A stretch of 64,000 nt of DNA from contig NZ_JAHKNI010000002.1 of the NCBI RefSeq assembly GCF_018860155.1, positions 660,713 through 724,712 on the forward strand. Direction: 5' to 3'. Below the pieces are notes generated by a model, which was not told the DNA's origin, ran no database searches, and saw only the letters and a program-made list of their open reading frames with translations. This document shows positions 1 to 8,451 of this stretch, one piece after another (position 1 is the stretch's first letter; each line of letters opens with the position of its first letter). The translations under genes and the position numbers were made by a program. The DNA comes from Nocardia albiluteola (lineage in GTDB: Bacteria; Actinomycetota; Actinomycetes; Mycobacteriales; Mycobacteriaceae).

Positions 1-1385
<1,385 letters not shown>

Positions 1386-1817
1386 CTCGATTCGGCGTTC
1401 CAGACGGCCTCGGCGCCGGATCGCTGCGTTGGGGTTCGTGTCGGGGCAACCGGTCCGAGTAGTGCGCACTCCGTGCAGCCCGATGCTCACTCTCCGCGAA
1501 CGCGCAGTCCCGGGTTCGAGCTCGCCGGTTGTGCGTCGATGCGCGAAATGCTCGACGCGCTGGTGGAATTCGCCACTCGGTTGCAGCCAGGGGCGGGAGT
1601 ACCTGAACGAGTGCCCGCGAGAGCGTTCCGGGCGCGGGCGGTCGCCGGGCACGCCCGTGGCGCGGACCGGGGATCGAATGTGACCGACGCGCTGCGGCGT
1701 TCGTCCGCACGGCGCGGGCGAAGGTGGGAGAGTAGCGGCGGTACTGGTGTGCGGGCGCGGCCAGCGGTGGTCTCCCTGTCGACGTCCGGTTGATGTGAGT
1801 TTGCTGCGGGAGGACGG
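1386..1817. other. Intergenic region between trpS and yihY, nothing recognised
   Basis: About 430 bases without a supportable gene. The overlapping open frames on both strands encode Arg/Pro-rich low-information sequence with no ribosome binding site or family resemblance. No strong hairpin or promoter was identified. Confidence 0.4.
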
Positions 1818-2834
1818 GTGTTCGACGGGATCAGGGCAAAGATCAGCCGCGAGGTCGAGGCGCGGCCTTGGCTGGACCATCTGGTGCGCGCGGGCGCCAG
1901 CTATCAGCGTCAGCGCGGGAACTACTACGCGGCCGGTATCACCTACTTCACCGTGCTGGCGCTGTTCCCGCTGCTGATGGTCGGATTCGCGGTGGCCGGA
2001 TTCGTGCTCTCGCGCAACCCGCATCTGCTCACCGAGCTGCAGTCCAAGATCGTGGAGAACATCCCCGGCTCGCTGGGTGGGCAGGTGACCGATCTGATCA
2101 ACGAGGCGGTCAGGTCGCGGACCAGCGTCGGCGTGATCGGCCTGATCGGCGCCTTCTTGGCCGGGCTCGGCTGGATCTCCAATTTGCGTGCTGCGCTCAC
2201 CGAGCAGTGGGAAGGTGAAGTGCCACAGGGTAATTGGTTCCGCGACAAGATCTCCGACATCTTCTCGCTGATCGGCCTCGGGGTGGCCATCGCGATCTCG
2301 GTGGCGCTGTCGGCGCTGTCGTCCAGCAGCCTGGGGCGCGACCTGCTGCGGCTGGTCAACCTCGAGCGCGCGCCCGGGGTGAACATACTGCTCACCGTGC
2401 TGTCGCTGGCACTGGCTATCGCGGCGTCGTGGGCCGTGTTCGTGTGGATCATCGCGAGGCTGCCGCGGCAGCCGGTGACGCTGCCGAGCGCGGGGAAGGC
2501 GGCGCTGATGGCCGCGATCGCCTTCGAGATCTGGAAGCAGGTCGCCTCGTTCTATCTGAGGAAGGTACTGACCGGCCCGGCCGGGGTCACCTTCGGTCCG
2601 ATCCTGGGCCTGATGGTCTTCGCCTACATCACCGCCCGGATCATCCTGTTCGCCACCGCGTGGGCGGCCACGTCCCGCGAGAACATGATCGAGGTGACCG
2701 TGCCACCGCCCGGCGCGGCGGTCATCGAACCCCGGGTCGTCGCGGGGGTGTCGGCGCGGACCGGTGTCGCGCTGTTCGGCGCGGGCGCCGTCGCGGGTGC
2801 GGTGCTCACTCAGGCGCGGCGCGCGCGGCGGTGA
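1818..2834 (+). CDS. YihY/virulence factor BrkB family membrane protein
   Basis: Integral membrane protein of 338 residues. The N-terminal part carries the family's typical stretch: RQRGNYYAAGITYFTVLALFP leads into a membrane helix, and several more hydrophobic helices follow (around residues 105-130, 165-190, 205-240 and 255-290). The start is the GTG at 1818, preceded by a GGGAGGA Shine-Dalgarno element. Biochemical function is unproven for the family; old annotations as RNase BN were wrong, and a transport-related role is often assumed. The position next to trpS matches mycobacteria (Rv3335c). The C-terminal 40 residues are Ala/Gly-rich with a basic end. Confidence 0.9.
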   Translation: MFDGIRAKISREVEARPWLDHLVRAGASYQRQRGNYYAAGITYFTVLALFPLLMVGFAVAGFVLSRNPHLLTELQSKIVENIPGSLGGQVTDLINEAVRSRTSVGVIGLIGAFLAGLGWISNLRAALTEQWEGEVPQGNWFRDKISDIFSLIGLGVAIAISVALSALSSSSLGRDLLRLVNLERAPGVNILLTVLSLALAIAASWAVFVWIIARLPRQPVTLPSAGKAALMAAIAFEIWKQVASFYLRKVLTGPAGVTFGPILGLMVFAYITARIILFATAWAATSRENMIEVTVPPPGAAVIEPRVVAGVSARTGVALFGAGAVAGAVLTQARRARR

Positions 2835-2861
2835 GCCTCGGGGCATTGCGGCCGGGGTGCG

Positions 2862-3260
2862 TCAGCGTCCGGGGTTGTCCTGCGGCTCGGCCAGTTCGGG
2901 GTCGGGGAAGCGGCGGGCGTACTGATCGATGACGGCGGTGCCGGTGTCGTCCTCGCCGACCGTGTCCATAACCATCGCCTCGACCTCGTGGCGCAGGATC
3001 GCCTGGGCGCGGCGTAGGCACCGCATGATCTGCGTGGCCAGCTCGGCGGGGGCGCGGCCGCGGGCACTCTCGGCCAGGTGCAGGTCGGTGGGCACGCCGG
3101 TGTTGTCGATGGTGACGGTGATCGCGCCGTCGCGTGAGGTCTCGGTCACACTCAGGCCCGCCATCCGCCCGTGCAGGTCCTGATATCGCTCGGCTCGGCC
3201 CTCGAGATCCTGCGCCCAGGCCGCCATCTCCCGGGCCGCCGTGTTCGGATTGTCGCTCAT
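2862..3260 (-). CDS. YbaB/EbfC-fold protein of an ESX-substrate-like locus
   Basis: A 132-residue soluble protein. An N-terminal helix rich in Ala, Glu and Arg is followed by a strand-rich core (GAITVTIDNTGVPTDLHLAES) and a helical segment, the layout of YbaB/EbfC nucleoid-associated proteins. In actinobacteria many such proteins are encoded beside type VII secretion substrates (EspL-like), where their role is unclear. The ATG at 3260 is preferred over an in-frame upstream codon because the fold begins there. It is transcribed away from the four-gene substrate cassette at 3440-6935 and shares a 180-bp divergent promoter region with it. DNA binding or a chaperone role are both possible. Confidence 0.75.
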   Translation of the reverse strand: MSDNPNTAAREMAAWAQDLEGRAERYQDLHGRMAGLSVTETSRDGAITVTIDNTGVPTDLHLAESARGRAPAELATQIMRCLRRAQAILRHEVEAMVMDTVGEDDTGTAVIDQYARRFPDPELAEPQDNPGR

Positions 3261-3439
3261 CGCATCTCCGATTCCCCTGGTGCCCCGCGGATTTGCTCGC
3301 ATCGTCCGGGCCGAAGGTACTCGCGGCCGCCGGTGCGCCGCAACAGGTTGCCCGGAACGGGTTTGCGATCGGAGGGAACCTGAGGTGGACTTCGTGCGTC
3401 AGAACGTTAGAAGCGTGAATGTTCGATCGAGGGGAACCT

Positions 3440-4138
3440 GTGGATCAAGCCGGTTACGACCAACTGCAGGCGCGTACCGAGGCGCTGCAGTCCGAGGTCG
3501 ATGTGATGCTCGACAACTATCAGACGCAGATGGATAATATCGCCGCCGCGCGGGAGACGCTGGCGGCCGCCACTGCGCAGGGATGGTCGTCGGACAACCT
3601 GGTGCGGGTCACATGCAGTGCGGCCGGCGTTCCCATCGAGGTGTGGGTCGATCCCCAGGCGTTCAAGCGTTCCACCCCGCAGAAGCTCGGCAAGTCGATC
3701 ACCGAGGCCTCGCAGGCCGCGGCGAGCGTGGCGAAGAAGGAGATCGAGGGTGTGATGGCGCCGCTGCGGGCCGCCTCGAACATCACGGTGGAAAATCCGC
3801 TCGACGGCCAGACCTCGCCCTTCCCAACGACTCTCGAAAGCATTCTGCCGCCCGCTCCGAAGGGGCCGGAACCGACCTCGTCCTATGCGGAGCCGCAGGC
3901 GCCGCCGCAGCCGTCCTACAATCAGCAGCCCTCGTACGGTCAGCAGCCGTCCTACGGTCAGCCGCAGCAGCCCACCCCCTCGTACGGCGGCCAGCCCGCG
4001 CAGCCGCCGGCCCCGTCCTACGGCCAGCAGCAGCCCTACAGTCAGCCCCCGCAGCAGCCCGGCCGTCCCGAGCCGAAGCCGGACTACGCGCCGGCGTGGG
4101 AGGACGACCAAGAGGGCCCGCACTGGAAGGGCTGGTGA
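3440..4138 (+). CDS. YbaB/EbfC-fold protein with Pro/Tyr/Gln-rich repeat tail
   Basis: About 232 residues. Residues 1 to about 115 form a YbaB-like domain: a long helix (QLQARTEALQSEVDVMLDNY), strands (LVRVTCSAAGVPIEVWVD) and a final helix. The rest is a low-complexity tail of PSYGQQ- and PSYNQQ-type motifs (about nt 3890-4060) ending in an acidic/aromatic segment (WEDDQEGPHWKGW). The GTG at 3440 follows GAGGGGAA, a good ribosome binding site; an ATG at 3419 in the same frame is the alternative. It is the first gene of a tight cassette, 7 bp before the WXG100-like gene. Similar tails occur in actinobacterial T7SS-associated proteins. Function unknown. Confidence 0.75.
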   Translation: MDQAGYDQLQARTEALQSEVDVMLDNYQTQMDNIAAARETLAAATAQGWSSDNLVRVTCSAAGVPIEVWVDPQAFKRSTPQKLGKSITEASQAAASVAKKEIEGVMAPLRAASNITVENPLDGQTSPFPTTLESILPPAPKGPEPTSSYAEPQAPPQPSYNQQPSYGQQPSYGQPQQPTPSYGGQPAQPPAPSYGQQQPYSQPPQQPGRPEPKPDYAPAWEDDQEGPHWKGW

Positions 4139-4145
4139 GTAGCCG

Positions 4146-5630
4146 ATGAGTAATGATTTCGAGATCGAACTCGAGGAATTCAAGGCGCACGCGCCGAAAT
4201 TCGAAGAGCTCGGCAAGGATCTGCTGTCCGAATTCAAGCAGCTCAAGAGCGATATCGAGGCCGTTCACGGCAAATGGGGCAACGACGAATTCGGCTCCGC
4301 CTTCGCCAAGAACTATCTGCCCAAGGTGAAGGAGGCCTTCGAGGGCATCGAGAAGGCCGCCAAGCTCTTCGAGGAACTCACGAGCAAGTCCAAGACCGTG
4401 GCCTCGGAGTTCGAAAAGCTCGACGACGACTTCAAGTCGGCGATCGAGAAGCTCATGGGGCAGATCGACGGCAGCGGCAGTACGTCCGGAACGACGACCG
4501 GGTCGAGCACGGGCAGCGGCAGCGACGGCGGCGACGGTTCCTACAACAAACCCGCCAGCGGGCCCAGTGGCAGCGGTAGCGGTAGCGGTAGCGATTCGGG
4601 CAGCGACGGCTCCGGGTCCGGTTCGGGTTCCGGTGGCGATTCGGGCAGTACGACCACGGCCGGATACGGTGGTGGCAGCGGTGACTCCGGCGATTCGGGC
4701 ACCAGCGTGTCGGGTCAGGACAGCGGCGGCTATCCGAACAACAGCGGCTCGGGTACCGGTGGCGATTCGGGCAGCACCACCAGCGGCACCGTCCAGTTCC
4801 CGTCCGACAGCGGCTCGGGCAGCGGCAGCAATTCCGCCAGCACCGATACCCACACCGCCGGAGCCAGCGGAAGCGGCACGGGCAGCGGAACCGATTCCGG
4901 TGCCGGGAGCAATTCGGGCAGCGGCAGCTCGGAACATTCGGGCACCGGTAATTCCGGCAGCGGGAGCGGTACCCCGGACCATTCCGGCAGCTCCGAGCAC
5001 TCGGGCACCACGAACCATTCGGGTACCGAGCACTCGGGCACCACGAACCAATCGGGTACCGAGCACTCGGGCACCACGAACCATTCGGGGACCACGAACC
5101 ATTCGGGGACCACCGAGCACTCGGGCACCGGCATCAGTCACACGGGTGCGGGCGCCAGCCACACCGGTACCGGCAGCGGCTATCTCTCGGGTAGCGGGAC
5201 CGGTAGCGGATACCTCCAGGGCAGCGGCATCGGCAGCGGAAACCTGCACCCTACCGGTAACGGCAGCGGCCACCAGCCGGGTGAAAGCGGCACACCGCAG
5301 AGTAGTCACAATCCGGGGAATCCGACGAGTAGTCATAACCCGGGGAATCCGACGAGTAGTCATAACCCGGGGAATCCGACGAGTAGTCATAACCCGGGGA
5401 ATCCGACGAGTAGTCATAACCCGGGGAATCCGACGAGTAGTCATAACCCGGGGAATCCGACGAGTAGTCATAACCCGGGGAATCCGACGAGTAGTCATAA
5501 CCCGGGGAATCCGACGAGTAGTCACAATCCGGGGAATCCGACGAGTAGTCACAATCCGGGGAATCCGACGAGTAGTCACAACCCAGGCACGTCGCACAGC
5601 GGCCATCCACACAACGGACGCCACAAGTAG
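4146..5630 (+). CDS. WXG100-like protein with Ser/Gly/Thr-rich tail and 9-residue repeats
   Basis: A 494-residue protein. Residues 1 to about 108 are highly charged and helical, and resemble WXG100/ESAT-6-type secretion targets: a helix, the turn HGKWGNDEFGSAF (Trp44, Gly45, then Phe53 and Tyr57), and a second long helix. Residues about 109-385 are almost only Ser, Gly and Thr, with HSGTT/EHSGT motifs. Residues 386-475 are ten perfect copies of SSHNPGNPT plus a partial copy. The end is His-rich. There is no signal peptide, so export, if any, would use an ESX system. The tail looks disordered and could be surface-exposed or glycosylated. The 27-bp DNA repeat makes its length prone to change by slippage. 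Confidence 0.75.
   Translation: MSNDFEIELEEFKAHAPKFEELGKDLLSEFKQLKSDIEAVHGKWGNDEFGSAFAKNYLPKVKEAFEGIEKAAKLFEELTSKSKTVASEFEKLDDDFKSAIEKLMGQIDGSGSTSGTTTGSSTGSGSDGGDGSYNKPASGPSGSGSGSGSDSGSDGSGSGSGSGGDSGSTTTAGYGGGSGDSGDSGTSVSGQDSGGYPNNSGSGTGGDSGSTTSGTVQFPSDSGSGSGSNSASTDTHTAGASGSGTGSGTDSGAGSNSGSGSSEHSGTGNSGSGSGTPDHSGSSEHSGTTNHSGTEHSGTTNQSGTEHSGTTNHSGTTNHSGTTEHSGTGISHTGAGASHTGTGSGYLSGSGTGSGYLQGSGIGSGNLHPTGNGSGHQPGESGTPQSSHNPGNPTSSHNPGNPTSSHNPGNPTSSHNPGNPTSSHNPGNPTSSHNPGNPTSSHNPGNPTSSHNPGNPTSSHNPGNPTSSHNPGNPTSSHNPGTSHSGHPHNGRHK
5007..5126 (+). repeat. Nested coding repeats (33-bp and 18-bp units) in the Ser/Thr tail
   Basis: Two 33-bp units (5007-5039 and 5040-5072) encode TTNHSGTEHSG and TTNQSGTEHSG. 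They are followed by two 18-bp units (5073-5090 and 5091-5108) encoding TTNHSG and a related third (5109-5126, TTEHSG). All are multiples of three, so the frame is kept. They lie in the same gene as the larger 27-bp array and suggest that the tail has grown by repeated duplication. Confidence 0.85.
5301..5591 (+). repeat. 27-bp coding minisatellite, 10 full copies plus a partial
   Basis: Ten head-to-tail 27-bp units run from 5301 to 5570, with a partial eleventh to 5591. Copies 2-8 are identical (with cataaccc in the variable part); copies 1, 9 and 10 carry cacaatcc instead. Each unit encodes SSHNPGNPT. The identical central block flanked by variant end copies is the pattern expected from recent expansion. 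Because 27 is divisible by three, a copy-number change alters protein length without a frameshift. Confidence 0.95.
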
Positions 5631-5639
5631 CCGGGCGTC

Positions 5640-5900
5640 ATGGGTATCGAACTGCTTGACGACAGCGGAACCCTCCGCCGCTCGGGACACGGTGGCGCCG
5701 GCCACCGCCCGGGCGGCGCGGGGGCCCCGCGTCACCCGAACCACGGCGGCTCCCCGCCGCCTCCGGACGACCGCGCAGGCGCGCGCCGGAATCCGAGCAA
5801 TAATGGTGCACAACCACATTCGAGAGCCAGCGGCGATTGGCGCGGCGGCGTCCGCGGCGGAACCACACACCCGCATCCGGGCGGGGGGACGAGGAAGTAG
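5640..5900 (+). CDS. Small Gly/Pro/His/Arg-rich ORF in the substrate cassette
   Basis: An 86-residue frame wedged between two cassette genes: 9 bp after the WXG100-like stop and 3 bp before the next start. Its first residues MGIEL are the same as those of the following protein, after which it becomes Gly/Pro/His/Arg-rich with no recognisable domain. No clear ribosome binding site precedes it, so expression would need reinitiation. Tight packing and high GC at third positions favour a real gene. It could also be a degenerate duplicate of the next gene's start, or non-coding. Confidence 0.4.
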   Translation: MGIELLDDSGTLRRSGHGGAGHRPGGAGAPRHPNHGGSPPPPDDRAGARRNPSNNGAQPHSRASGDWRGGVRGGTTHPHPGGGTRK

Positions 5901-5903
5901 CTC

Positions 5904-6935
5904 ATGGGAATCGAACTGCCGGGCCCACTCAAGCCGGTGGCCAGCCTGGTCGCGTGCAAGTGGCCCGAGTGCGACGAGACCGCGCTAAAGAATGTCGGCA
6001 CGGACTGGGACAACATCGCCACGACCCTCGGCCAGATCAAGGACGAGGGCGACCAGGTCGCCAAGACGGTACTGAGCAAGATCAGCGGCGAGGTGCACGA
6101 CTCCATCCAGAAGTACTGGAAGGACATCTATGACGGCCTGGACGACCTCATAACCCTGTGCAAGGCAATCGCTTTCGCGTGCCGGGTGATGGCGATGCTG
6201 ATCCTCGCGATCAAGCTGTACATCATCGCGCAGCTGGTCGCCCTGGCCGCGCAGATCGCGATCGACACCGCCGCGGCGCCGGAAACCCTCGGCGCCAGCG
6301 AGGCCGAGGCGGTGGTCGCCGAGGCGGCGGCCAAGGTTGCCCTGAAGGCGGCGCTGAAGGAGCTGCTGGAGAAGATCGTCAAGGAGACCGCGATCGCCGC
6401 GGGCAAGGGCTTCCTGAAGGGCGCGGGCAAGGAGCTCGCGTGGGAGACCGCCGAGAACGCGATGGGCCTGCGCAACGGCATCAGCATGTCGACCGTGCTG
6501 CAGGCCGGTGAGCACGAGGCGGTTCAGGACGGGGTGAGCACCGCCGCCAACACCGCCCTGAGCGGTCTGGGCGTCGACACCAGCGATTCGGATGTCAGCA
6601 ATGCCGTCGACAGTGCCAGCAGTTCACTCGCCGACGACACCGGCGACAGCCCCCAGAGCGACAAGGACCGCGCCAAGGACGACGGCAAACAGATCCTGAG
6701 CAGCATTTTCGGGGGCACGTCGAGCAGTTCGACCACCGACGGTTCCGCCAGCCAGGATTCATCGGACGACGGCTCGACGGCCACCTCGCAGTCCGGACTC
6801 ACGGACAGCAATGAACAGACGATCAATCGCGACTACTCGTGGCAGGCGGACGCCAACGGCGGAGGGAAGCACCATACCCCGCTCGTGGAGGGCGACAACC
6901 AGTCTTCGTCGAGTTCCATCCTGAACCTTCCGTAA
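5904..6935 (+). CDS. WXG100_2/CpnT N-terminal-like protein, predicted T7SS substrate
   Basis: A 343-residue protein whose N-terminus (MGIELPGPLKPVASLV..KWPECDE) closely matches the WXG100-like domain found at the head of actinobacterial polymorphic toxins and CpnT. Residues 1-85 are that helical domain. About residues 88-125 are strongly hydrophobic and could insert in a membrane. Residues 130-190 are an Ala/Glu/Lys helix. The last 150 residues are Ser/Asp/Thr-rich and likely disordered. No toxin domain is visible at the C-terminus and no immunity-like gene follows. A ribosome binding site GAGGAAG precedes the ATG. It probably depends on an ESX system encoded elsewhere. Confidence 0.75.
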   Translation: MGIELPGPLKPVASLVACKWPECDETALKNVGTDWDNIATTLGQIKDEGDQVAKTVLSKISGEVHDSIQKYWKDIYDGLDDLITLCKAIAFACRVMAMLILAIKLYIIAQLVALAAQIAIDTAAAPETLGASEAEAVVAEAAAKVALKAALKELLEKIVKETAIAAGKGFLKGAGKELAWETAENAMGLRNGISMSTVLQAGEHEAVQDGVSTAANTALSGLGVDTSDSDVSNAVDSASSSLADDTGDSPQSDKDRAKDDGKQILSSIFGGTSSSSTTDGSASQDSSDDGSTATSQSGLTDSNEQTINRDYSWQADANGGGKHHTPLVEGDNQSSSSSILNLP

Positions 6936-6964
6936 GGACTTGGCCCCGAACCGATTCCGATGCC

Positions 6965-7001
6965 GGCGGGCGCGCGGAAACCGGCTACCGCCGCGCCCGC
7001 C
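6965..7001. terminator. GC-rich hairpin between converging genes
   Basis: A 10-bp perfect stem (GGCGGGCGCG at 6965-6974 pairing with CGCGCCCGCC at 6992-7001) lies at the junction of the converging substrate gene (stop at 6935) and dacB (stop at 6985). The right arm lies inside the dacB 3' end. No U-tract follows, which is usual for actinobacterial terminators. Confidence 0.4.
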
Positions 7002-8331
7002 CGCCGATCCGCCAGGCGAGGACGACGAGGATCAGCACCACCACGATGCCGCCGACGATCGTGCCCGCGCGCAACGTTTCGTGGCTGTGGCCGGCATCCG
7101 GTGCGGCGGAAGGGCTTTGCGCCGGGGGAGTGGCCAGTGCCACGGAGGGGTTCGTGGCCTGAGCGGGCGTGCTGCCCGGTAGCGAGCCGACGGTCGCGTC
7201 CGCGGGCAACGCGAAGCCGTAGTCCAGCAGGCGAGCGGCCTGCTCGGGCGGGCGCAGCGGCAGCACGTCCGCCTTGAGCAGGGTGACGACCAGGCGGTGG
7301 CCGCCGCGCTGGGCGGCGGTGACGAAGGTCTGGCGGGCGTCGTCGGTGTAGCCGGTCTTGCCGCCCAGATCGCCCTCGTAGTCGTAGAGCAGGTGATTGT
7401 CGTTGGCGATGGCGAACCCGGGATGGTCCTTGTCGCCCTCGATCTTCGGATTGGCGGGGAAGCCCGGGAAGTCGAACTGCTCGGTGTGCACGATGCCGGC
7501 GAACGTCGGATTCGTCATGTCGTGGCGGAAGATCGCGGCCAGATCGAAGGCCGAGATGCTCTGGCCGGGACCGTCCAGCCCGGACGGCGTCGCCGCGCGG
7601 GTATCCAGGGCCTGCAGCTGCTTGGCCGTCTCGTTCATCTGCGCGACGGTCTCGTCCACGCCGCCCAGCTCGGTGGCGATGGCGTGGGCGGCGTCATTGC
7701 CCGAGCACATCAGCAGGGCGTGCAGCAGCTGATCGTTGGTATAGCGACCGCCGGCGCCGATGCCGACGCGGGTGCCGTCGGCATTCGCGTCGTCCTGGGT
7801 GCCGATGACCACCTGGTTCAGGTCGAGTTTGGGCAGCGCGTACGCGGCGAGCAGGGTCTTGAGTGTCGACGCGGGCCGGTAGCGGCCGTGTGGATCCTTC
7901 GCCGCCAGCACGCGGCCGGTGTCCAGGTCGGCGATGACCCACGCGGTGGCGGAGATGTCCTTCGGGACGGGCGGCGCGCCGGTGGGCAGGACGAGTCCGC
8001 AGGAGCCGAGCTTCGCGCCGCCCACCGGGGTCGAGGGGACCGGCAGTGGTGCGGGCGGGCGCTGGCCGGGCTCGGGCACCTCGGAGTCGTCGATCGGCGG
8101 CGGCGGGGCCGTCCTGTCCGGGCAGGTGTCGGTCTTCGGCGTGGCGAACGGCGGCGCGATGGTGGCTACCGGTTCGGCCGTGGCCACGGGGGCGAGCATG
8201 GCGTCGAGGCCGGTCAGGGAGCTCGCGCCGAGCAGTCCGGCGGCCAGCGCGCCGGCGAATCCGGCGCGCCGGATTCGGGCCGCCCGGGGGGAGTCGTTGC
8301 GGCCGGTCGAGCGGTGGTTTCGAGTGCGCAT
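6985..8331 (-). CDS. dacB: D-alanyl-D-alanine carboxypeptidase (penicillin-binding protein, S11)
   Basis: Removes the terminal D-Ala of peptidoglycan stem pentapeptides outside the membrane. The 448 residues start with a basic N-terminus and a hydrophobic signal segment (about 23-52), then a Pro-rich linker. The catalytic domain shows SxxK as S155-T-L-K158, the SxN motif as S210-G-N212 and KTG at 325-327. A C-terminal membrane helix (about 420-442) is followed by a basic stop-transfer tail, giving an anchored enzyme. It corresponds to DacB1-type proteins of mycobacteria, which lie in the same general neighbourhood. The 5' region faces the MFS gene. Confidence 0.95.
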   Translation of the reverse strand: MRTRNHRSTGRNDSPRAARIRRAGFAGALAAGLLGASSLTGLDAMLAPVATAEPVATIAPPFATPKTDTCPDRTAPPPPIDDSEVPEPGQRPPAPLPVPSTPVGGAKLGSCGLVLPTGAPPVPKDISATAWVIADLDTGRVLAAKDPHGRYRPASTLKTLLAAYALPKLDLNQVVIGTQDDANADGTRVGIGAGGRYTNDQLLHALLMCSGNDAAHAIATELGGVDETVAQMNETAKQLQALDTRAATPSGLDGPGQSISAFDLAAIFRHDMTNPTFAGIVHTEQFDFPGFPANPKIEGDKDHPGFAIANDNHLLYDYEGDLGGKTGYTDDARQTFVTAAQRGGHRLVVTLLKADVLPLRPPEQAARLLDYGFALPADATVGSLPGSTPAQATNPSVALATPPAQSPSAAPDAGHSHETLRAGTIVGGIVVVLILVVLAWRIGGRARR

Positions 8332-8400
8332 CGCCGTCGAGCTTAAGCGGAACTCGCGCGGCCGTAGCTGTGAGTTGGGCGGGCGTCTGACTCGCGGGTA

Positions 8401-8433
8401 TTGACAGAGACAACAAAATGAGAGTTACTATCA
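8401..8433 (+). promoter_or_regulatory. Candidate promoter with palindromic TetR operator
   Basis: An exact TTGACA (8401-8406) lies 18 bp upstream of TTACTA (8425-8430), a plausible -35/-10 pair for the MFS-tetR operon. The -10 is embedded in TGAGAGTTACTATCA (8419-8433), which reads TGAnAGTnACTnTCA with dyad symmetry at all six paired triplet positions. Its position over the -10 would let the co-transcribed TetR protein block RNA polymerase. The TetR link is inferred. Confidence 0.6.
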
Positions 8434-8451
8434 AAAGGTAGAAAACCTCAA

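Noticed and set aside
5301..5591. CRISPR or other non-coding array
   Set aside because: The 27-bp units have no spacers and encode a constant peptide in the frame of a surrounding gene.
3783..5876. Long minus-strand open frame (about 697 codons) opposite the WXG100-like gene
   Set aside because: It is antisense to a convincingly coding, repeat-rich plus-strand gene. Its Arg/Thr-rich repeats arise only from reverse-reading the 27-bp units and the Ser/Gly codons, and no family or ribosome binding site supports it.
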